A stretch of 64,000 nt of DNA from NCBI RefSeq assembly GCF_032118995.1, contig NC_092657.1, forward strand, positions 1,547,891 to 1,611,890. The letters are read 5' to 3'. A program made the position numbers and the translations under genes. Origin of the DNA: Asterias amurensis. Lineage: Eukaryota; Echinodermata; Asteroidea; Forcipulatida; Asteriidae. Of this stretch, positions 23,601 to 32,665 are shown in pieces (position 1 is the first letter of the stretch; each line of letters opens with the position of its first letter). Under the pieces are notes generated by a model that worked only from the letters and a program-made list of their open reading frames with translations, made no database searches and had not been told where the DNA came from.

Positions 23601-24730
23601 TGCTTCTTTGGGCATGTGCTCTGAGTTCCGACCGCACAATGGACCTACCACTTGCATCTTTTTACATTATAAACGTCCAAAACCAAGTTAAACATTTACT
23701 ACCAATCTCCTATTCAACAAAAGGGAAAAAAAGTCTGAGTTCAACATTGATTTATTGACACCCCCACTCCCAACCGAAAATATAAACTGCTTTAACTAAT
23801 TAAATAAACAAACAGTGTGGAACTGTCAAAGTTCTCACTTACGCACAATGAGTACTGACACACATGTCATGACCATTGGGGGCATTGGCCATGTGGGTGT
23901 GGGTGAAGTATAGTTGCGATAACGTAACCCTCCCGCCGTCGGCAGGAGGGTTACGACTTACGTTATTGCAACTAGGTGAAGTACTCCTAAGAGTCCTACT
24001 CTACATGTACGACTCTGCTATCGTTTGTGGAGACGATAGCCGGACGAACCTCCTCATAAGGTTTATCACGATTCAGAAACGCAATGCATTGTGGGAAGGA
24101 ATATGGGGCGGTTTCTATGCAGTTTCTTCGACTCGCGCATGCAACGCCTATACCTTTGTGTGGGTTCAACAGCACCCTCTCTTGATATTTTCCTATTCGT
24201 GATAAACCTTATTGCATAGGGATAGTTCAATTCAAAGGAATATCTCTCCGACTAAATTTCTTTCCAAATTATTAAACTTTAAAAATAAAATACAATTATA
24301 ATTTAATTATAGTTATAATTATATCATTGAATGAACACAAAAGATACAAATTTTATACATTTCGACTCCACATTTAAAATAAAAAATTAAGTACACCATC
24401 ATATTATTAGCTTTTATAAAGTGACACATAACATAATGAGTAAGTGGTAAGTCATGTGATCATCATTCACATCCACATGACCAACCATGAAAAAATAACA
24501 CTACAGATTTCGTCCAGCATGTCCAGCCACTTTGCACAGCAAAATATTTTGACTGAACATGTTTCAGTAACAATTGATACATTTTGTGTAGCATTTTACA
24601 AAAACGTTCACTAAAATTAACTACGAAAGCTTTTAAAATTTTACCTCATTGAGCGCTCTCGTCCCGGGCCGCCGTGCGGACCGCCAGGACCGCCAGGCGG
24701 GGGTGGCGGTGGATGGCTACGACTCGCCAT
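14684..24730 (-). CDS. DNAJC5: Cysteine string protein, DnaJ co-chaperone (5 exons)
   Basis: Exons in transcript order: 24645-24730, 17212-17293, 16194-16250, 15482-15634 and 14684-15061. All borders are GT/AG and the phases join to give 251 residues. CSP is a palmitoylated synaptic-vesicle co-chaperone that works with Hsc70 to keep SNARE proteins folded. The N-terminus is Pro/Gly-rich (PPPPPPGGPGGPHGGPG), followed by RERSMSTSGESLYATLG, close to the vertebrate RSLSTSGESLYHVLG. The J domain is intact with HPD at about residues 62-64, then FKEINKANKVLSDEKKRQIY and DDYGSVGLYIAEQ. The cysteine string (residues 127-155) holds 17 Cys in 29 residues. The C-terminal tail has acidic EDEDEAALRESEVPITLQPG, as in other CSPs, but is longer than the human tail (human protein 198 residues). 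Intron 1 is 7.35 kb and full of repeats. Exon 1 was placed from its donor phase and its match across the junction. Confidence 0.95.
15206..15461. repeat. Hairpin family P2, shortened copy in DNAJC5 intron 4
   Basis: The left arm and centre are present (aaaggcagtggacactattg, tttagaatttgaggtctcaa). The body after the centre is mostly deleted and the copy closes with gacaagtgtccagtgtcttt. Confidence 0.75.
15682..15928. mobile_element. Hairpin family P3b in DNAJC5 intron 3
   Basis: Ends are gggcccaatttcatggctct and agagccatgaaattgggccc. This is a full 247-bp palindromic copy lying close to exon 4. Confidence 0.8.
16525..16890. mobile_element. Hairpin family P2 (MITE-like), full copy in DNAJC5 intron 2
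   Basis: Terminal repeats are ttaaaggcagtggacactat and atagtgtccactgcctttaa. An internal small palindrome is tgagacctcagatttagaac / ttgaggtctcaaaatcaagc. This is a good reference copy for the family in this window. Confidence 0.85.
16916..17078. repeat. 21-bp minisatellite in DNAJC5 intron 2
   Basis: About seven units of gcaaaagcacagggcaacaca, first exact and then drifting toward the exon 2 side. The period is a multiple of three, so it makes open frames on both strands; these are not genes. It ends about 130 bp from the exon 2 donor. Confidence 0.85.
17687..17940. mobile_element. Hairpin family P4 (MITE-like) in DNAJC5 intron 1
   Basis: Ends are cgggtgcgttcgattagctt and aagcttatcgaacacaccca. 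The interior is GC-rich with many gtgacc/ggtcac and cccaggtgagcccc blocks. A second copy lies at 25938-26191. Confidence 0.75.
17941..18691. other. DNAJC5 intron 1, unassigned stretch
   Basis: No exon recognised. 18601-18635 has a tRNA-like ggtatctcggtggtctagtt without a matching B box. The rest is AT-rich. Confidence 0.3.
18692..19067. mobile_element. Hairpin family P1, full copy in DNAJC5 intron 1
   Basis: Same ends and centre as the copy at 10566-10955, with a few base changes (ggatcgttagagttggtctt at the left end). Confidence 0.85.
19492..19675. repeat. Palindromic repeat, aggcctggttcttgataatt type
   Basis: The arms tcaactagtggtttaatccc...gaggcctggttcttgataat and the inverse ataaagaaccaggcctcggc...aaaccactagttgaaaacc fold together. 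The left arm recurs at 34432-34500 and 39530-39615 beside lectin genes, followed by ccacgtgatgccctctcgac. That second block resembles 19880-20060 here. Confidence 0.65.
20230..20605. repeat. Two-copy tandem repeat of about 200 bp
   Basis: Both units run from an attagaggacacctac/tatt start through attggttttgtacaccaatg and gaggacctattgtccctatt to gccatacaaacc. The second unit starts at about 20440. It lies in DNAJC5 intron 1. Confidence 0.7.
20895..21145. repeat. Repeat related to the insert at 21905-22137
   Basis: It shares, in inverse orientation, the blocks gcgcattttaggcaacgcgg, ttaatacacgtaaacc and cccaccaacatggtgagcgt with the later element. No coding. Confidence 0.5.
21224..21500. repeat. 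Repeat family P6
   Basis: It contains ttatacctcggtaacaaact, a perfect 30-bp palindrome centred on gtacaccggtgtac, and a tail caggacttcgagaagag. A close copy lies at 34111-34391 between lectin genes, showing that intron and cluster share the same repeat pool. Confidence 0.65.
21827..22453. mobile_element. Hairpin family P2 carrying a nested element
   Basis: The copy begins tttaaaggcagtggacacta and ends tagtgtccagtgcctttaaa. It is split after gacgagtaat by a 233-bp insert, which therefore came later. Confidence 0.75.
21905..22137. mobile_element. Nested DNA element with perfect 19-bp TIRs
   Basis: The ends cctttttgaggtatggcgg and ccgccatacctcaaaaagg are exact inverse repeats. The interior carries gcgcgcgtcatgatacgc and accatgttggtgg. 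It interrupts the P2 copy around it. Confidence 0.75.
22780..23170. repeat. P3-like element split by a P1 half copy
   Basis: The flanks gctaacctgtgaaatacatt at about 22780 and 23087 repeat each other. The end agcgctatgaaatggagccc is a decayed P3 terminus. Between them, 22840-23070 is the left arm and centre of P1 (ttaaaagggacacattgcct...). Confidence 0.55.
23395..23440. repeat. Homopolymer T then G run
   Basis: A T-rich run, nearly unbroken for about 20 bases, is followed by about 12 G. It lies in DNAJC5 intron 1. Length in this assembly may be unreliable. Confidence 0.8.
23911..23974. mobile_element. 64-bp hairpin mini-element with 9-bp TSD
   Basis: Starts tagttgcgataacg and ends cgttattgcaacta, folding through gtaaccctccc/ggagggttac. 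It is flanked by exact direct repeats ggtgaagta at 23902-23910 and 23975-23983. It matches the element at 2151-2218 apart from loop changes, but has a different target duplication. Confidence 0.85.
23985..24644. other. DNAJC5 intron 1, 5' end
   Basis: No further repeat recognised apart from AT-rich tracts near 24280-24320 (attataatttaattatag). Confidence 0.3.
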
Positions 24731-25496
24731 TTTTTCTCCTCTTCGTAACTCGTCTCCGAACGACTAAACAATATATATCATTAAAAAAAACGCTACTAGC
24801 CTATTAAATAATGTAATACAATCATCAAAATCTACTTATCCGTGGTAAAATTTGACAAAAAATAGACATTTCGAAACTGGGCTTTCCCCCGTGGTTTGGC
24901 TACGCACTTTTGCACTGCACACGAGATTGTCAGTGAAGTCAGTGGAATAGTCTGAACTTCCATATCCATCTCGCCGGTGCCGTTCGGTTTACGCTGTAAA
25001 CGTCTAGGTACCTGACTGGGTGTTATCCACAATCGATTTATGAATGAGAAATTTTATTCGAAACCCACTGTGCTTCAGCGTTCGCAACGTATAGACTGAT
25101 ACGGGAGGGAAACTGGATTAGTTTCCCACGAGATAAAAAGGTGTGAACACAAAATGCTTTGATGGGTGGATGGTGCAAACATTGCTCTTTGGTGCAATAA
25201 TTAAGTACACATTTTTTTAATGAAGAAATGTAAGCTACTGATTGATTAGTAATTCAAAATGTTCTTACTTTTATATGCCTCTGTAGCAAAAATAATTATC
25301 ATTTTAAATCATTAAAATGGCAATTTTAAAGGATCAATAAGATTTTTACCCAGCTCATGACACCATAGTGTTTGAGGGCGCTGTTTAACGGAAAACGAGG
25401 GGCGGGAGTGTTATGAATAATACATTACGAGCAAGTAGCAGTGGTTATTTATAAATTTGAGCTAACTTATAAGCGTCACTGACACAGAAAACACCA
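24731..25496. promoter_or_regulatory. Upstream region of DNAJC5
   Basis: Directly 5' (minus strand) of the DNAJC5 start codon. The Kozak side reads gaggagaaaaaATGG. A 66-codon minus ORF at 24832-25032 may be chance or upstream transcribed sequence. No TATA box is evident at a convincing distance. Confidence 0.4.
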
Positions 25497-25856
25497 TTTT
25501 AAAGGATTTGGGTACTTTTTCAAAATGTCCACAGATTTACATAAAACTTACAGGGTTTGAAGATAATGATAGTGGAAAGCTTCCCTTCAAATATTACTAA
25601 TACTGAGGTGCTGTAGTTTTTAAGAAATGAGTAAAACAATGTCATGAAAATACGTTTTTACATGCTCATATTTTCGTCTCATGAGACAAAAATAATTTTC
25701 ATGACATTGTTTTACTCATTTCCCCAAAACTACATTACCTCAGCACGTAATATTTTCAGGGAAGCTTTCTACTATCACTATCTTCAAACTGTGTAAGTTT
25801 GGTGTAAATCTGTGGACATTGTGTTTTTTGTCCTACAAAAAGTATAGACCCTTTAA
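25497..25856. mobile_element. Hairpin family P7 (MITE-like)
   Basis: Outer ends are related to aaaggatttgggtacttttt and aaaaagtatagaccctttaa. The arms include atgtccacagatttacataa and ggtgtaaatctgtggacatt, gaagctttc blocks and acaatgtcatgaaaat/attttcatgacattg around a short centre. A 360-bp fold-back with no coding. Confidence 0.75.
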
Positions 25857-25937
25857 ATCTCGGGTGATTCTGAAGCAAACTTCTGAAGCTTTGATTCTGC
25901 AACCCCCCCCCCCTCCCCCTGAGATTTTGTCCCACAA

Positions 25938-26191
25938 TGGGTGCGTTCGTTTAGCTTCCCTGGGTCATCCCCGGTCTGCCCCGGTGCGTTCGAATAGCTC
26001 TTGACGTCATTCCAGGGGCTCATCCAGGTCAGCCCCTAGTGCCCTGCTCGTGGAGCGGGTCACTTGGGGCTGGCCCCAGGTAAACGACGTCACTACGAGA
26101 GCGGTGAGTGGTCGTATGTTTAGCTCTTGTCAGGGGTTCACCCGAGTGGGCACCGTGGGGTAGACGCAGGGAAGCTAAACGAACGCACCCA
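25938..26191. mobile_element. Hairpin family P4 (MITE-like)
   Basis: Ends tgggtgcgttcgtttagctt and aagctaaacgaacgcaccca are perfect inverses. The interior is GC-rich like the copy at 17687-17940. Confidence 0.85.
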
Positions 26192-26778
26192 ATATTGCGC
26201 ATAATTATTGCCATTACGTCACTTCACATATTATGCCGGCTACTTCTGTGGCTGGTACCAATACACGCCTGACGTCACTACTCAGAAATAGGTACTTGAA
26301 TAGACTTTTTTCTGGAGTAAATATATTGGTCTTATTTTGCAGATTTATTTCTGGAGTAACCTTGGCTGTATCTTGCAGATATCAATACCCATATGAAGTG
26401 ACGTGACTTTAATTTTGTATCGTTTGTATTTTGCCTCAGTTTGTATCGATGGAAAAAGTTGGTGAAGGCGTTACCTTGACAACGTATCCTGTTTTCCAGT
26501 CTCTTGCCTTTGTCGATGGCTTACAGATTTGTCTTACTCGTGGGGAGTATTATTTTTTGGAGGCTAAATTTGTGAACATTATTTCTCATTGTCAATCCAG
26601 AGAGAATACCAAACACGTATCGTTCGTGGCTCTGATTGGTCTATAACGCCATTGCAGAAACTAGTTGCCTTGTGATTGGTTAGACGGCAGTTTGTGTTCA
26701 TGTTTATTCATGATTCATTGTTGGTGTTAGCCAATCAAAGTGTGCGCATTTCAGCAGGCTAAATCAGACGCGAGCTTG
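26192..26778. other. Spacer upstream of the first lectin gene
   Basis: Contains two short ttctggagtaa repeats and a 71-codon plus ORF (26431-26646) that matches nothing I know. 26680-26760 has the gattggttagacggcagt and agccaatcaaagtgtgcgca blocks that accompany the lectin upstream module elsewhere. Confidence 0.4.
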
Positions 26779-26868
26779 GTTGCGAAGCAGAAGTAGGAGA
26801 TATCACAACTCGTCTGCAATGCAACCGTTTGGGTCGACTTTGTCTCTCTGAGGAGAAGAACATCATTC
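26779..26868 (+). promoter_or_regulatory. Lectin upstream module, copy a (for the 27.54-kb gene)
   Basis: A conserved block containing ggagatatcacaactcgtct, gcaaccgtttgggtcgactt and tgtctctctgagaagaacat-type sequence. The inverted CCAAT-type agccaatcaaagtgtgcgca precedes it. Found eight times in the window, nearly always 5' of an intact lectin gene and in the same orientation as that gene. It may be promoter or a non-coding first exon. Confidence 0.6.
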
Positions 26869-27030
26869 TCAGAGCTATCTTATCTCTTACCGTGTAATAC
26901 CATCTCCCATTGTATGCTGATCTTCGCTGAATATTGTTAATTACATTGAAAACTATTCACAGCACGTGGTCAGTAACAGCAAAAAGATTTTGACTCTACA
27001 TTAATTTGTTTTAACAAAGGATCGAGTTTG

Positions 27031-27118
27031 GATGTGAAACAGATACAGGAGATATCACAACTCGTCTGCGATGCAACCGTTTGGGTCGACCTTTAATTTC
27101 GGAAAAGAACATCATTCG
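27031..27118 (+). promoter_or_regulatory. Lectin upstream module, copy b (for the 27.54-kb gene)
   Basis: Second direct copy 250 bp after copy a, with ggagatatcacaactcgtct and gatgcaaccgtttgggtcga. It continues with aagaacatcattcgtattca. The start codon of the gene is about 430 bp further on. This is the only gene in the cluster with two modules. Confidence 0.6.
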
Positions 27119-27543
27119 TATTCATGGAGAGCTTTATCTTAATTCGTATCGTGTAATCTATCATTAAGTGTTCAACTTCGCCGAACTGTTCAACGGTGCA
27201 TCAAAATAATTTGTTCACCCAGCTGTTTTTTTATCCTCGTCATCTTTTATGGAGAATGCATCTCCACTCATCACAAATTAACAACAAGTTTGTGTATATA
27301 TTTTTTGAGACATTTACGTACAAGTAGACGTCAAAACTGCAACTTATAAACGTAAATGAAAAAAGATGTAGCTATCTGAAACGTCAGCCTGCTTAGAAAC
27401 ACTCGTGGTGGTGTGCAAACTTCAACTACTCAATTCACACCAGCTGTCATGGTTTAAAATGACAAACAAAAAATGGTAGAATAAGCCACTCGTACTGTGA
27501 TGTGAGAAACGTTTTCTACACAACTTGCTCGCTTAGCATCAAT

Positions 27544-28068
27544 ATGTATGTAAAGCTCCTCGTATGGCTCACTGCCTTGCTAGTAGATAGCTGCTGTTTT
27601 GGAGTGGTTGCATCTGTGGACCAGCGTTGTTATACATTTATATATGACGACTCGTCCTGTCCGAAAACTTGGCTTAACTGGGGAAACTCATGCTACAAGA
27701 TCACTGAGACGAGATTTACCTGGTCAAATGCTAGAGACGAGTGTAGAAACCTGGGTGGTGTTCTGGCTGCACCAAGCTCTGATCAAGAAAACGAGTTTAT
27801 AACGCAGTTATTAGCTGATGGTATAGTATGGATCGACTGCAATGATCAAGACGTGGAGGGGACATGGGAGTGCAGAGAGGACAACGCGGAGGTCGCTTAC
27901 AGAAACTGGTATGATGGAGAACCGAATAATGGCGCGGGAGGCAAATATGAAGATTGTGCGGTCGTGTCTATATGGAACAACAAGCGTCAATGGCATGATC
28001 TGAGTTGCATCCACAGATTAGAGAGAGCTGTTTGCAAAATGGCGGGAAGACCAGTCCTTCCCGTGTGA
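27544..28068 (+). CDS. C-type lectin 1, secreted, single exon, EPN type
   Basis: 174 residues. The signal peptide MYVKLLVWLTALLVDSCCFG is followed by one C-type lectin domain. Such domains bind sugars or other ligands, often with calcium, in innate recognition. Visible landmarks: Cys pair SSCP..NSCY, DECRNLGGVLAAP, WIDCND, WECRED, EPN in YDGEPNNG, YEDCAV, QWHDLSC and AVCK. WIDC and W(E/K)C supply a Cys pair beyond the usual three disulfides. The position of the usual WND motif reads WHD, so one calcium-binding Asn is missing. The Met at 27544 was chosen because it begins the hydrophobic segment and aligns with the start of the paralogs; an ORF Met 42 bp upstream is not shared. It is the only plus-strand lectin of the cluster and ends GRPVLPV where paralogs have GRPVLHV. 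Confidence 0.9.
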   Translation: MYVKLLVWLTALLVDSCCFGVVASVDQRCYTFIYDDSSCPKTWLNWGNSCYKITETRFTWSNARDECRNLGGVLAAPSSDQENEFITQLLADGIVWIDCNDQDVEGTWECREDNAEVAYRNWYDGEPNNGAGGKYEDCAVVSIWNNKRQWHDLSCIHRLERAVCKMAGRPVLPV

Positions 28069-28071
28069 CAC

Positions 28072-28150
28072 TCTGGAGTGTAGAAACCTGGGCAGTGTAC
28101 TGGCTGCCCCAAGCTCCAATCAAGAAAACGAGTTTATTGTGACTTTGAAC
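28072..28150 (+). pseudogene. C-type lectin fragment right after lectin 1
   Basis: Four bases after the stop of lectin 1 the sequence gives ECRNLGSVLAAPSSNQENEF. This is the mid-domain block of a lectin, and it then fades out. No start, signal peptide or second half is present. It looks like a short internal duplication of a lectin gene. Confidence 0.75.
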
Positions 28151-28222
28151 AACATTGCTGTTACTGACATGTATTGATACTGTATAAAGGTATTTGATTA
28201 TGTGATTTATTGAGACAACAGT

Positions 28223-28468
28223 TTTAAAGGCAATGGACACTATTGGCAACTACTAAAAAAAAATTAGATTTTGAGGTCTCGAAATCAAGCATCTAAAAGC
28301 ACACAGCTTCGTGTGACGATGGTGTTTTTTTAAATTTCATTCCTATCTCGCAACTTCGACGACCAAATTGAGCTAAAACTTTCACAGGTTTGTTATTTTA
28401 TGCTTATGTTGAGATCACCAAGTGGAAAGACTGGTCTTTGACAGTTATCAATAGTGTAGTGTCTTTAT
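28223..28468. repeat. Hairpin family P2, truncated
   Basis: The left end tttaaaggcaatggacacta is present, the left arm is mostly lost, and the centre-right part (gaggtctcgaaatcaagcat, atctcgcaacttcgacgacc) is intact. Confidence 0.7.
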
Positions 28469-28569
28469 AGAGACAATTAAGAAGTTGACTTTAGTTAATC
28501 ACGTTTTGACGCTAATAGATGTATGTGTATTATCCCGCATGTTTGGTGCAGGTATTTTCAGATAGAAAA

Positions 28570-29038
28570 CAAAAGTCCGGACACCAACCTGGACATTAGG
28601 GGAACCGAACCATTTCAAAACTACGCGGCTTCTTGTCTACTGGCTGGATTGACTCGGGCCACCTCCTGAACCATCTAGTCCCTGCACCGCCCGGGTTTGT
28701 TAGTCTTAATTTTTGTGCAGTAAATTACTAGAATCGTGGTTCAAAAGATTATAATAGCCAAGTCTTACTACTTAGTACAATTGGTGTCTTTTTGGTAGTA
28801 TTAGCTCAGAAGTAAAAAGCCGCACTATAATGTCCTTGTATAGAATCGATTTCAAGTCTGAGGCCGCGGTTACTCCTCTGCATCAGCCACGAAAACGCCC
28901 CCAGAGATTAGCTATCACGCGCCCCAACTCGTTGGCTTATAATATGACGGAGGTTATTATCTAACAAGAGGGCGCTATTTTAGGCAATAATGTATTGGCT
29001 ATCGGGTAGACTCAAAGCCACGATCGCAGACTAGAACC
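28570..29038 (+). repeat. Duplicated block, inverse copy at 47562-47965
   Basis: It shares with the reverse complement of 47562-47965 the blocks aagtccggacac, ccatctagtccctgcacc, agattagctatcacgcgccc, caactcgttggctta and gtagactcaaagccacgatc. One copy lies 3' of lectin 1 and the other 5' of lectin 9. It could be an unnamed mobile element or a piece of an inverted duplication. Confidence 0.7.
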
Positions 29039-29712
29039 AAGTCTACGCTTTATAGGGAACATTTTTACAATATTTGTTAAAATGAGCACAATAACTTTCC
29101 AATGCATTTTTCCGGCTCAATGCCTATACTGATTATTTGTTTATGCATTAGTTATCGACAACGACTTTATCATGTTCAAAGAGTGCTTCATTGTTGTTTG
29201 CAATGAGCCCTTGTTTGGTTAAGTAAAAGCTGAATTATTTCGTTGTCAGTAGCGTCGACAATTTACAAGTCAACTGTATAAGGGGAGAATTGTAATGAAA
29301 CTGGGGTTTCTTAATTGACACCATGTGTGTTGTTACCCCCGACCCCCCCCCCAAAAAAAAAAAAAAGACAACAAAAAAAAACACAAAAAACAGGGGGAAA
29401 TAATAATACAATTGATCCAAAGATGTAACACAGCAAGTGAATGTAACTTTATTTGAACCATTATGAGATTTAAATACACACAGAGGATGATATTATTGTA
29501 CAGTAATGGATGCTATCATAACTTTGTTGTTTCTGTTTTGCCTTTTTCGTCGATAAATGCCCTGTAATGTATTTATGTTTTGTTTACTGTTGCGGTTGAA
29601 TAAATACACATAATAATTGATTCTAATTGAAACAGTCTCTTGCCGTGAAATAAAAAAAACGTATGACTGCTCTTTATCATTAGCCTTTTTGTGTTATGGA
29701 GGACGCCATAGA
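29039..29712. other. Spacer, no gene recognised
   Basis: AT-rich, with a low-complexity C-run then A-run at 29336-29395. Nothing else assigned. Confidence 0.35.
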
Positions 29713-30433
29713 AGGGAGGTTTAGCTGCACGTCACGCGACCAGACACGTGAACGTGAACGTCAGAAAATTATTCTGTTTCTAGGTGACGTCGCCAATTTT
29801 GGCTTGTTGATACTCACGTATGACGTGTGCACGTACGTACCCGACTTGCACAACAAAATATAGAGGTTTAGCTGCACGTTACGAGAGCAAAATACGTGAC
29901 CATGGACGTCAATATTTTTGTGATGTTTCAAGGTAACTTCACCATTTTGGGCTTACTGCACGCTCACGTATGACGTATGCACTTCGACGTACCTGACGTG
30001 AAATGTTCAACACATATTTAATAATAACAAGTTCTTATATAGCGCATTTCACAATAAACCGTATCAATGCGCTTTACATTAGTCCCCTGGTCATTGGGCC
30101 AATAAACATACCTTTAATCTTTCTCAGCTCCCATTAGGGAGTATACAGCCCCGAGCTGCCGTGGCGCTCCGAAAGCTTTTCATTCACAATATCAACCTCT
30201 ACCCTCGCAGGTACCCATTTATACCCCTGGGTGAAGAGAAGCAATTACAGTAAAGTATCTTGCTCAAGGACACAAGTGTCACGACCGGGGTTCGAACCCA
30301 CACTCCGGTGAATTAGCACCAGAACTTGAATTCGATGCTCTTAACCACTCGGCCGCGATACTTTATTACTGAGATTATTTCTGACGTTCACGTTCGCAAA
30401 TTTGCTCGCGTTAACGTGCAGCTAAACCTCCCT
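29713..30433. mobile_element. DNA element with perfect 20-bp TIRs, hosting a SINE
   Basis: Termini agggaggtttagctgcacgt (29713-29732) and its exact inverse (30414-30433). Similarity of the arms extends inward about 60 bp through acgtgaacgtcagaaa-type sequence. The left part is internally duplicated (ggtttagctgcacgttacga at about 29866), with repeated cacgtatgacgt. A family I SINE occupies 30020-30362, so the original element was about 380 bp. No transposase. Confidence 0.8.
30020..30362 (-). repeat. SINE family I, best copy
   Basis: The reverse complement starts cgcggccgagtggttaagag (A-box region), continues with gtgggttcgaaccccggtcg (B box) and gacacttgtgtccttgagca. It ends with aagcgcattgatacgg, gcgctatataagaac and an attatt tail. 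The head resembles tRNA-Leu/Ser. Confidence 0.75.
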
Positions 30434-31394
30434 CGTATTGCACTGTTTGGCTTACTAATAAAGTTGTAGTAGTGCTGTGTCTACCAGACCTCAAAGTGGT
30501 TTTATAAGACTTAACACGAACACTGTCAAGTGTCGACTTTAAGTTACTTGAGCTTAGCATCAGCCTTTGTAAAAGCATAAACCTGAACGCCATGACCAAG
30601 CCTTAAAAAAGCCTTGTCAAAACATGAAATGTATTTTCGTTTTCATAAAACGGGATCATGTGAGCGAATAATTATGTGGTTCAAAAGTTTGATGAAATAT
30701 CTGAGTACTGTTCGCTACAAAACCATTTTAACACAAACTATTCTAAACATCGGAGGTTTTCCAAAAAAGTCCTTAAAACGGACATCACTATAACGATAAT
30801 TCACATTTATTTAAAATTCCACTTACAAGTGCACATTCAAAGAACTCATTGAAGTCTAAGAAGAGCAACAAGTGTTGCAAGAAAATTGATGACAACTTGT
30901 TTGATCTGTGACAGTTCGTCGTAGTTCTAATGTATACTATCAATCCGAAGACTACAAGCTGTTTCAGAATCGATATGCCTAATATTGTTCAAGTTTGAGT
31001 CATTCATGGGGTCACTTAGTCTTGGTGCAAGACGTTTCTCGTTCCCTTTTCATCCACACCGCGGCCAATTCACCGACAGCGCGCGCACCAACTCACCTGA
31101 CTTTTAGTCCAGTCACCGCGCCCCGGTTTCTCCGAAAAGGGAACCCGTAGCATTCAGTACAGTGCGTGCTCGCCGTCGAAATGTGGAACAGGTTTGGGAA
31201 TGCAGAGCATCACAAAACATTAGTTTCATGGGGATGGCACGGGATTGGGACTTGAGTCAAGTCTACATCAATCGTGGCCTTTTCAGTTACCACAAGTCAG
31301 TCATTTTCTTTACGGCTCTAATGAAGTTCACCTAAGATGTGATGTTATTCTTCCTGAGATCATATACATTTTCAAGATGTTGAATTTCCATGCA
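30434..31394. other. Spacer, no gene recognised
   Basis: Moderately AT-rich, with a GC-richer patch at 31060-31170 (cggccaattcaccgacagcg). No exon or repeat that I can name. Confidence 0.35.
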
Positions 31395-31588
31395 TTACAC
31401 GTGAATGACTGGTCTGAAGGCCAGTTTGCAAACCGTCAAAAATGTATTGTTGTATTCTGCATCATGCCACCCACGCTGACTTTCCCACGTAGAATATGCC
31501 ACGCAGTTCCCATCATGGTCAGGCTGTCCAACAACCCAGTTTCTGTAAGCGACTTCCACGTAACCCTCTCTGCACTTCCATATCCCGA
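31395..31588 (-). pseudogene. C-type lectin 3'-half fragment, QPD type
   Basis: Reads WKCREGYVEVAYRNW, then VVGQPDHDGNCVAYS, a GWHD block, VCKLAFRPVIHV and stop. The first half of the domain and the signal peptide are missing. Homology to the lectins ends at about 31588 and switches to gagttgattgcctatgcctg, a repeat that also lies at 35905, so a rearrangement cut the gene there. The frame is still open across the surviving part. Confidence 0.8.
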
Positions 31589-32146
31589 GAGTTGATTGCC
31601 TATGCCTGGGTAAGGTTTAGATTAATTTTCGGTATCACTCTAAAATCTATTGTTTGCAAATTGAGACGTGGTGCAGCATTAATTTTTGATAATGAGGCCA
31701 AGGCTGCTCCAACACGTCTGTCTGTAACTATTAGTATAAGTCAATACCAAAACCTACACCTGTATGGACTGTAAAGGGGGTAATCATGTTTCAGCGACCA
31801 TTGAACAAGACAGTTTTGAGATGTTTCTTGAAAACTTCAAGTGACTCGGCTGATGAGGGAGACGGTTCCAAAGGCGCTGGGCAGTGTTAAAATGCACGAT
31901 CCCCAGCACCGTTGGAACTGCCAAGAGTGTAGTGTCTAAACCAGAGCGAAGCGTGGGTCATCCAGGTTGGTAAATCTTGATGAGACTGGTGAGATATGTA
32001 TAGGAGCGGTGTGGAGACATTTCAATGGTGAGGATTTTGAAAACAGTTCGCTGATGGATTGTGAGCCAATGGAGTTGATGGAGGAGTGATATGACGTAGC
32101 TGTATTAACCAAACTTGAAAATCACAAGGTTCACAAGGTTAAACTG

Positions 32147-32665
32147 TTACACTTGAAGGAATGGTCTGGCGGCCATTTTGCAAACAGCCTTATTATCCCG
32201 CTGGCAATTCACGTCAAACCACTGGCGTTTCATTCCCCACATCGTAGAAAGGACTACACATTGTTCATTTACTTTGTTGTTAGGTTCAGTAGGATCCCAG
32301 TTTCTGTAGGTGATCTCTACGTCACCCTCTCTGCACTTCCATATCCCCTTCACCTCTTGATCATTACAGTCGATCCATACATTGCTATCGTCTGGTACCC
32401 AGTTCACGATTACATCGTTTTCTTGATCAGAGCTGGGTACCGCCAGTACACCACCCAGGTTTCTACACTCGTCTCTAGCATCTGACCAGGTAAATGCAGT
32501 TTCAGTGATCTTGTAGCATGAGTTTCCCCAGTAATGCCAAGACTCTGGACAGGATGAGTTGTCACTCATGAAAGTAAAACATTGCTGGTGTCGAGATGCA
32601 CCCACTCCAAAACAACAGTTGTGTAGCAAGGCACTGACTAACAGGTACAACACAAAATATAACAT
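32147..32665 (-). CDS. C-type lectin 2, secreted, single exon, EPN type
   Basis: 172 residues from MLYFVLYLLVSALL; an upstream in-frame Met nine codons earlier is also kept in its twin at 36.9 kb, so either may be used. The signal peptide is followed by SSCPESWHYWGNSCYKITET, DECRNLGGVLAVPSS, WIDCNDQEVKGIWKC, DPTEPNNK, NEQCVV, QWFDVNC, AVCKMA and RPFLQV. EPN predicts mannose-type binding. WFD stands where WND is usual. It has no clear upstream module nearby. Near-identical to lectin 4, apart from the differences listed under that gene. Confidence 0.9.
   Translation of the reverse strand: MLYFVLYLLVSALLHNCCFGVGASRHQQCFTFMSDNSSCPESWHYWGNSCYKITETAFTWSDARDECRNLGGVLAVPSSDQENDVIVNWVPDDSNVWIDCNDQEVKGIWKCREGDVEITYRNWDPTEPNNKVNEQCVVLSTMWGMKRQWFDVNCQRDNKAVCKMAARPFLQV

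Noticed and set aside
23876-24202. 108-codon plus ORF
   Set aside because: It starts across the 64-bp hairpin and its target duplication in a DNAJC5 intron; no family resemblance.
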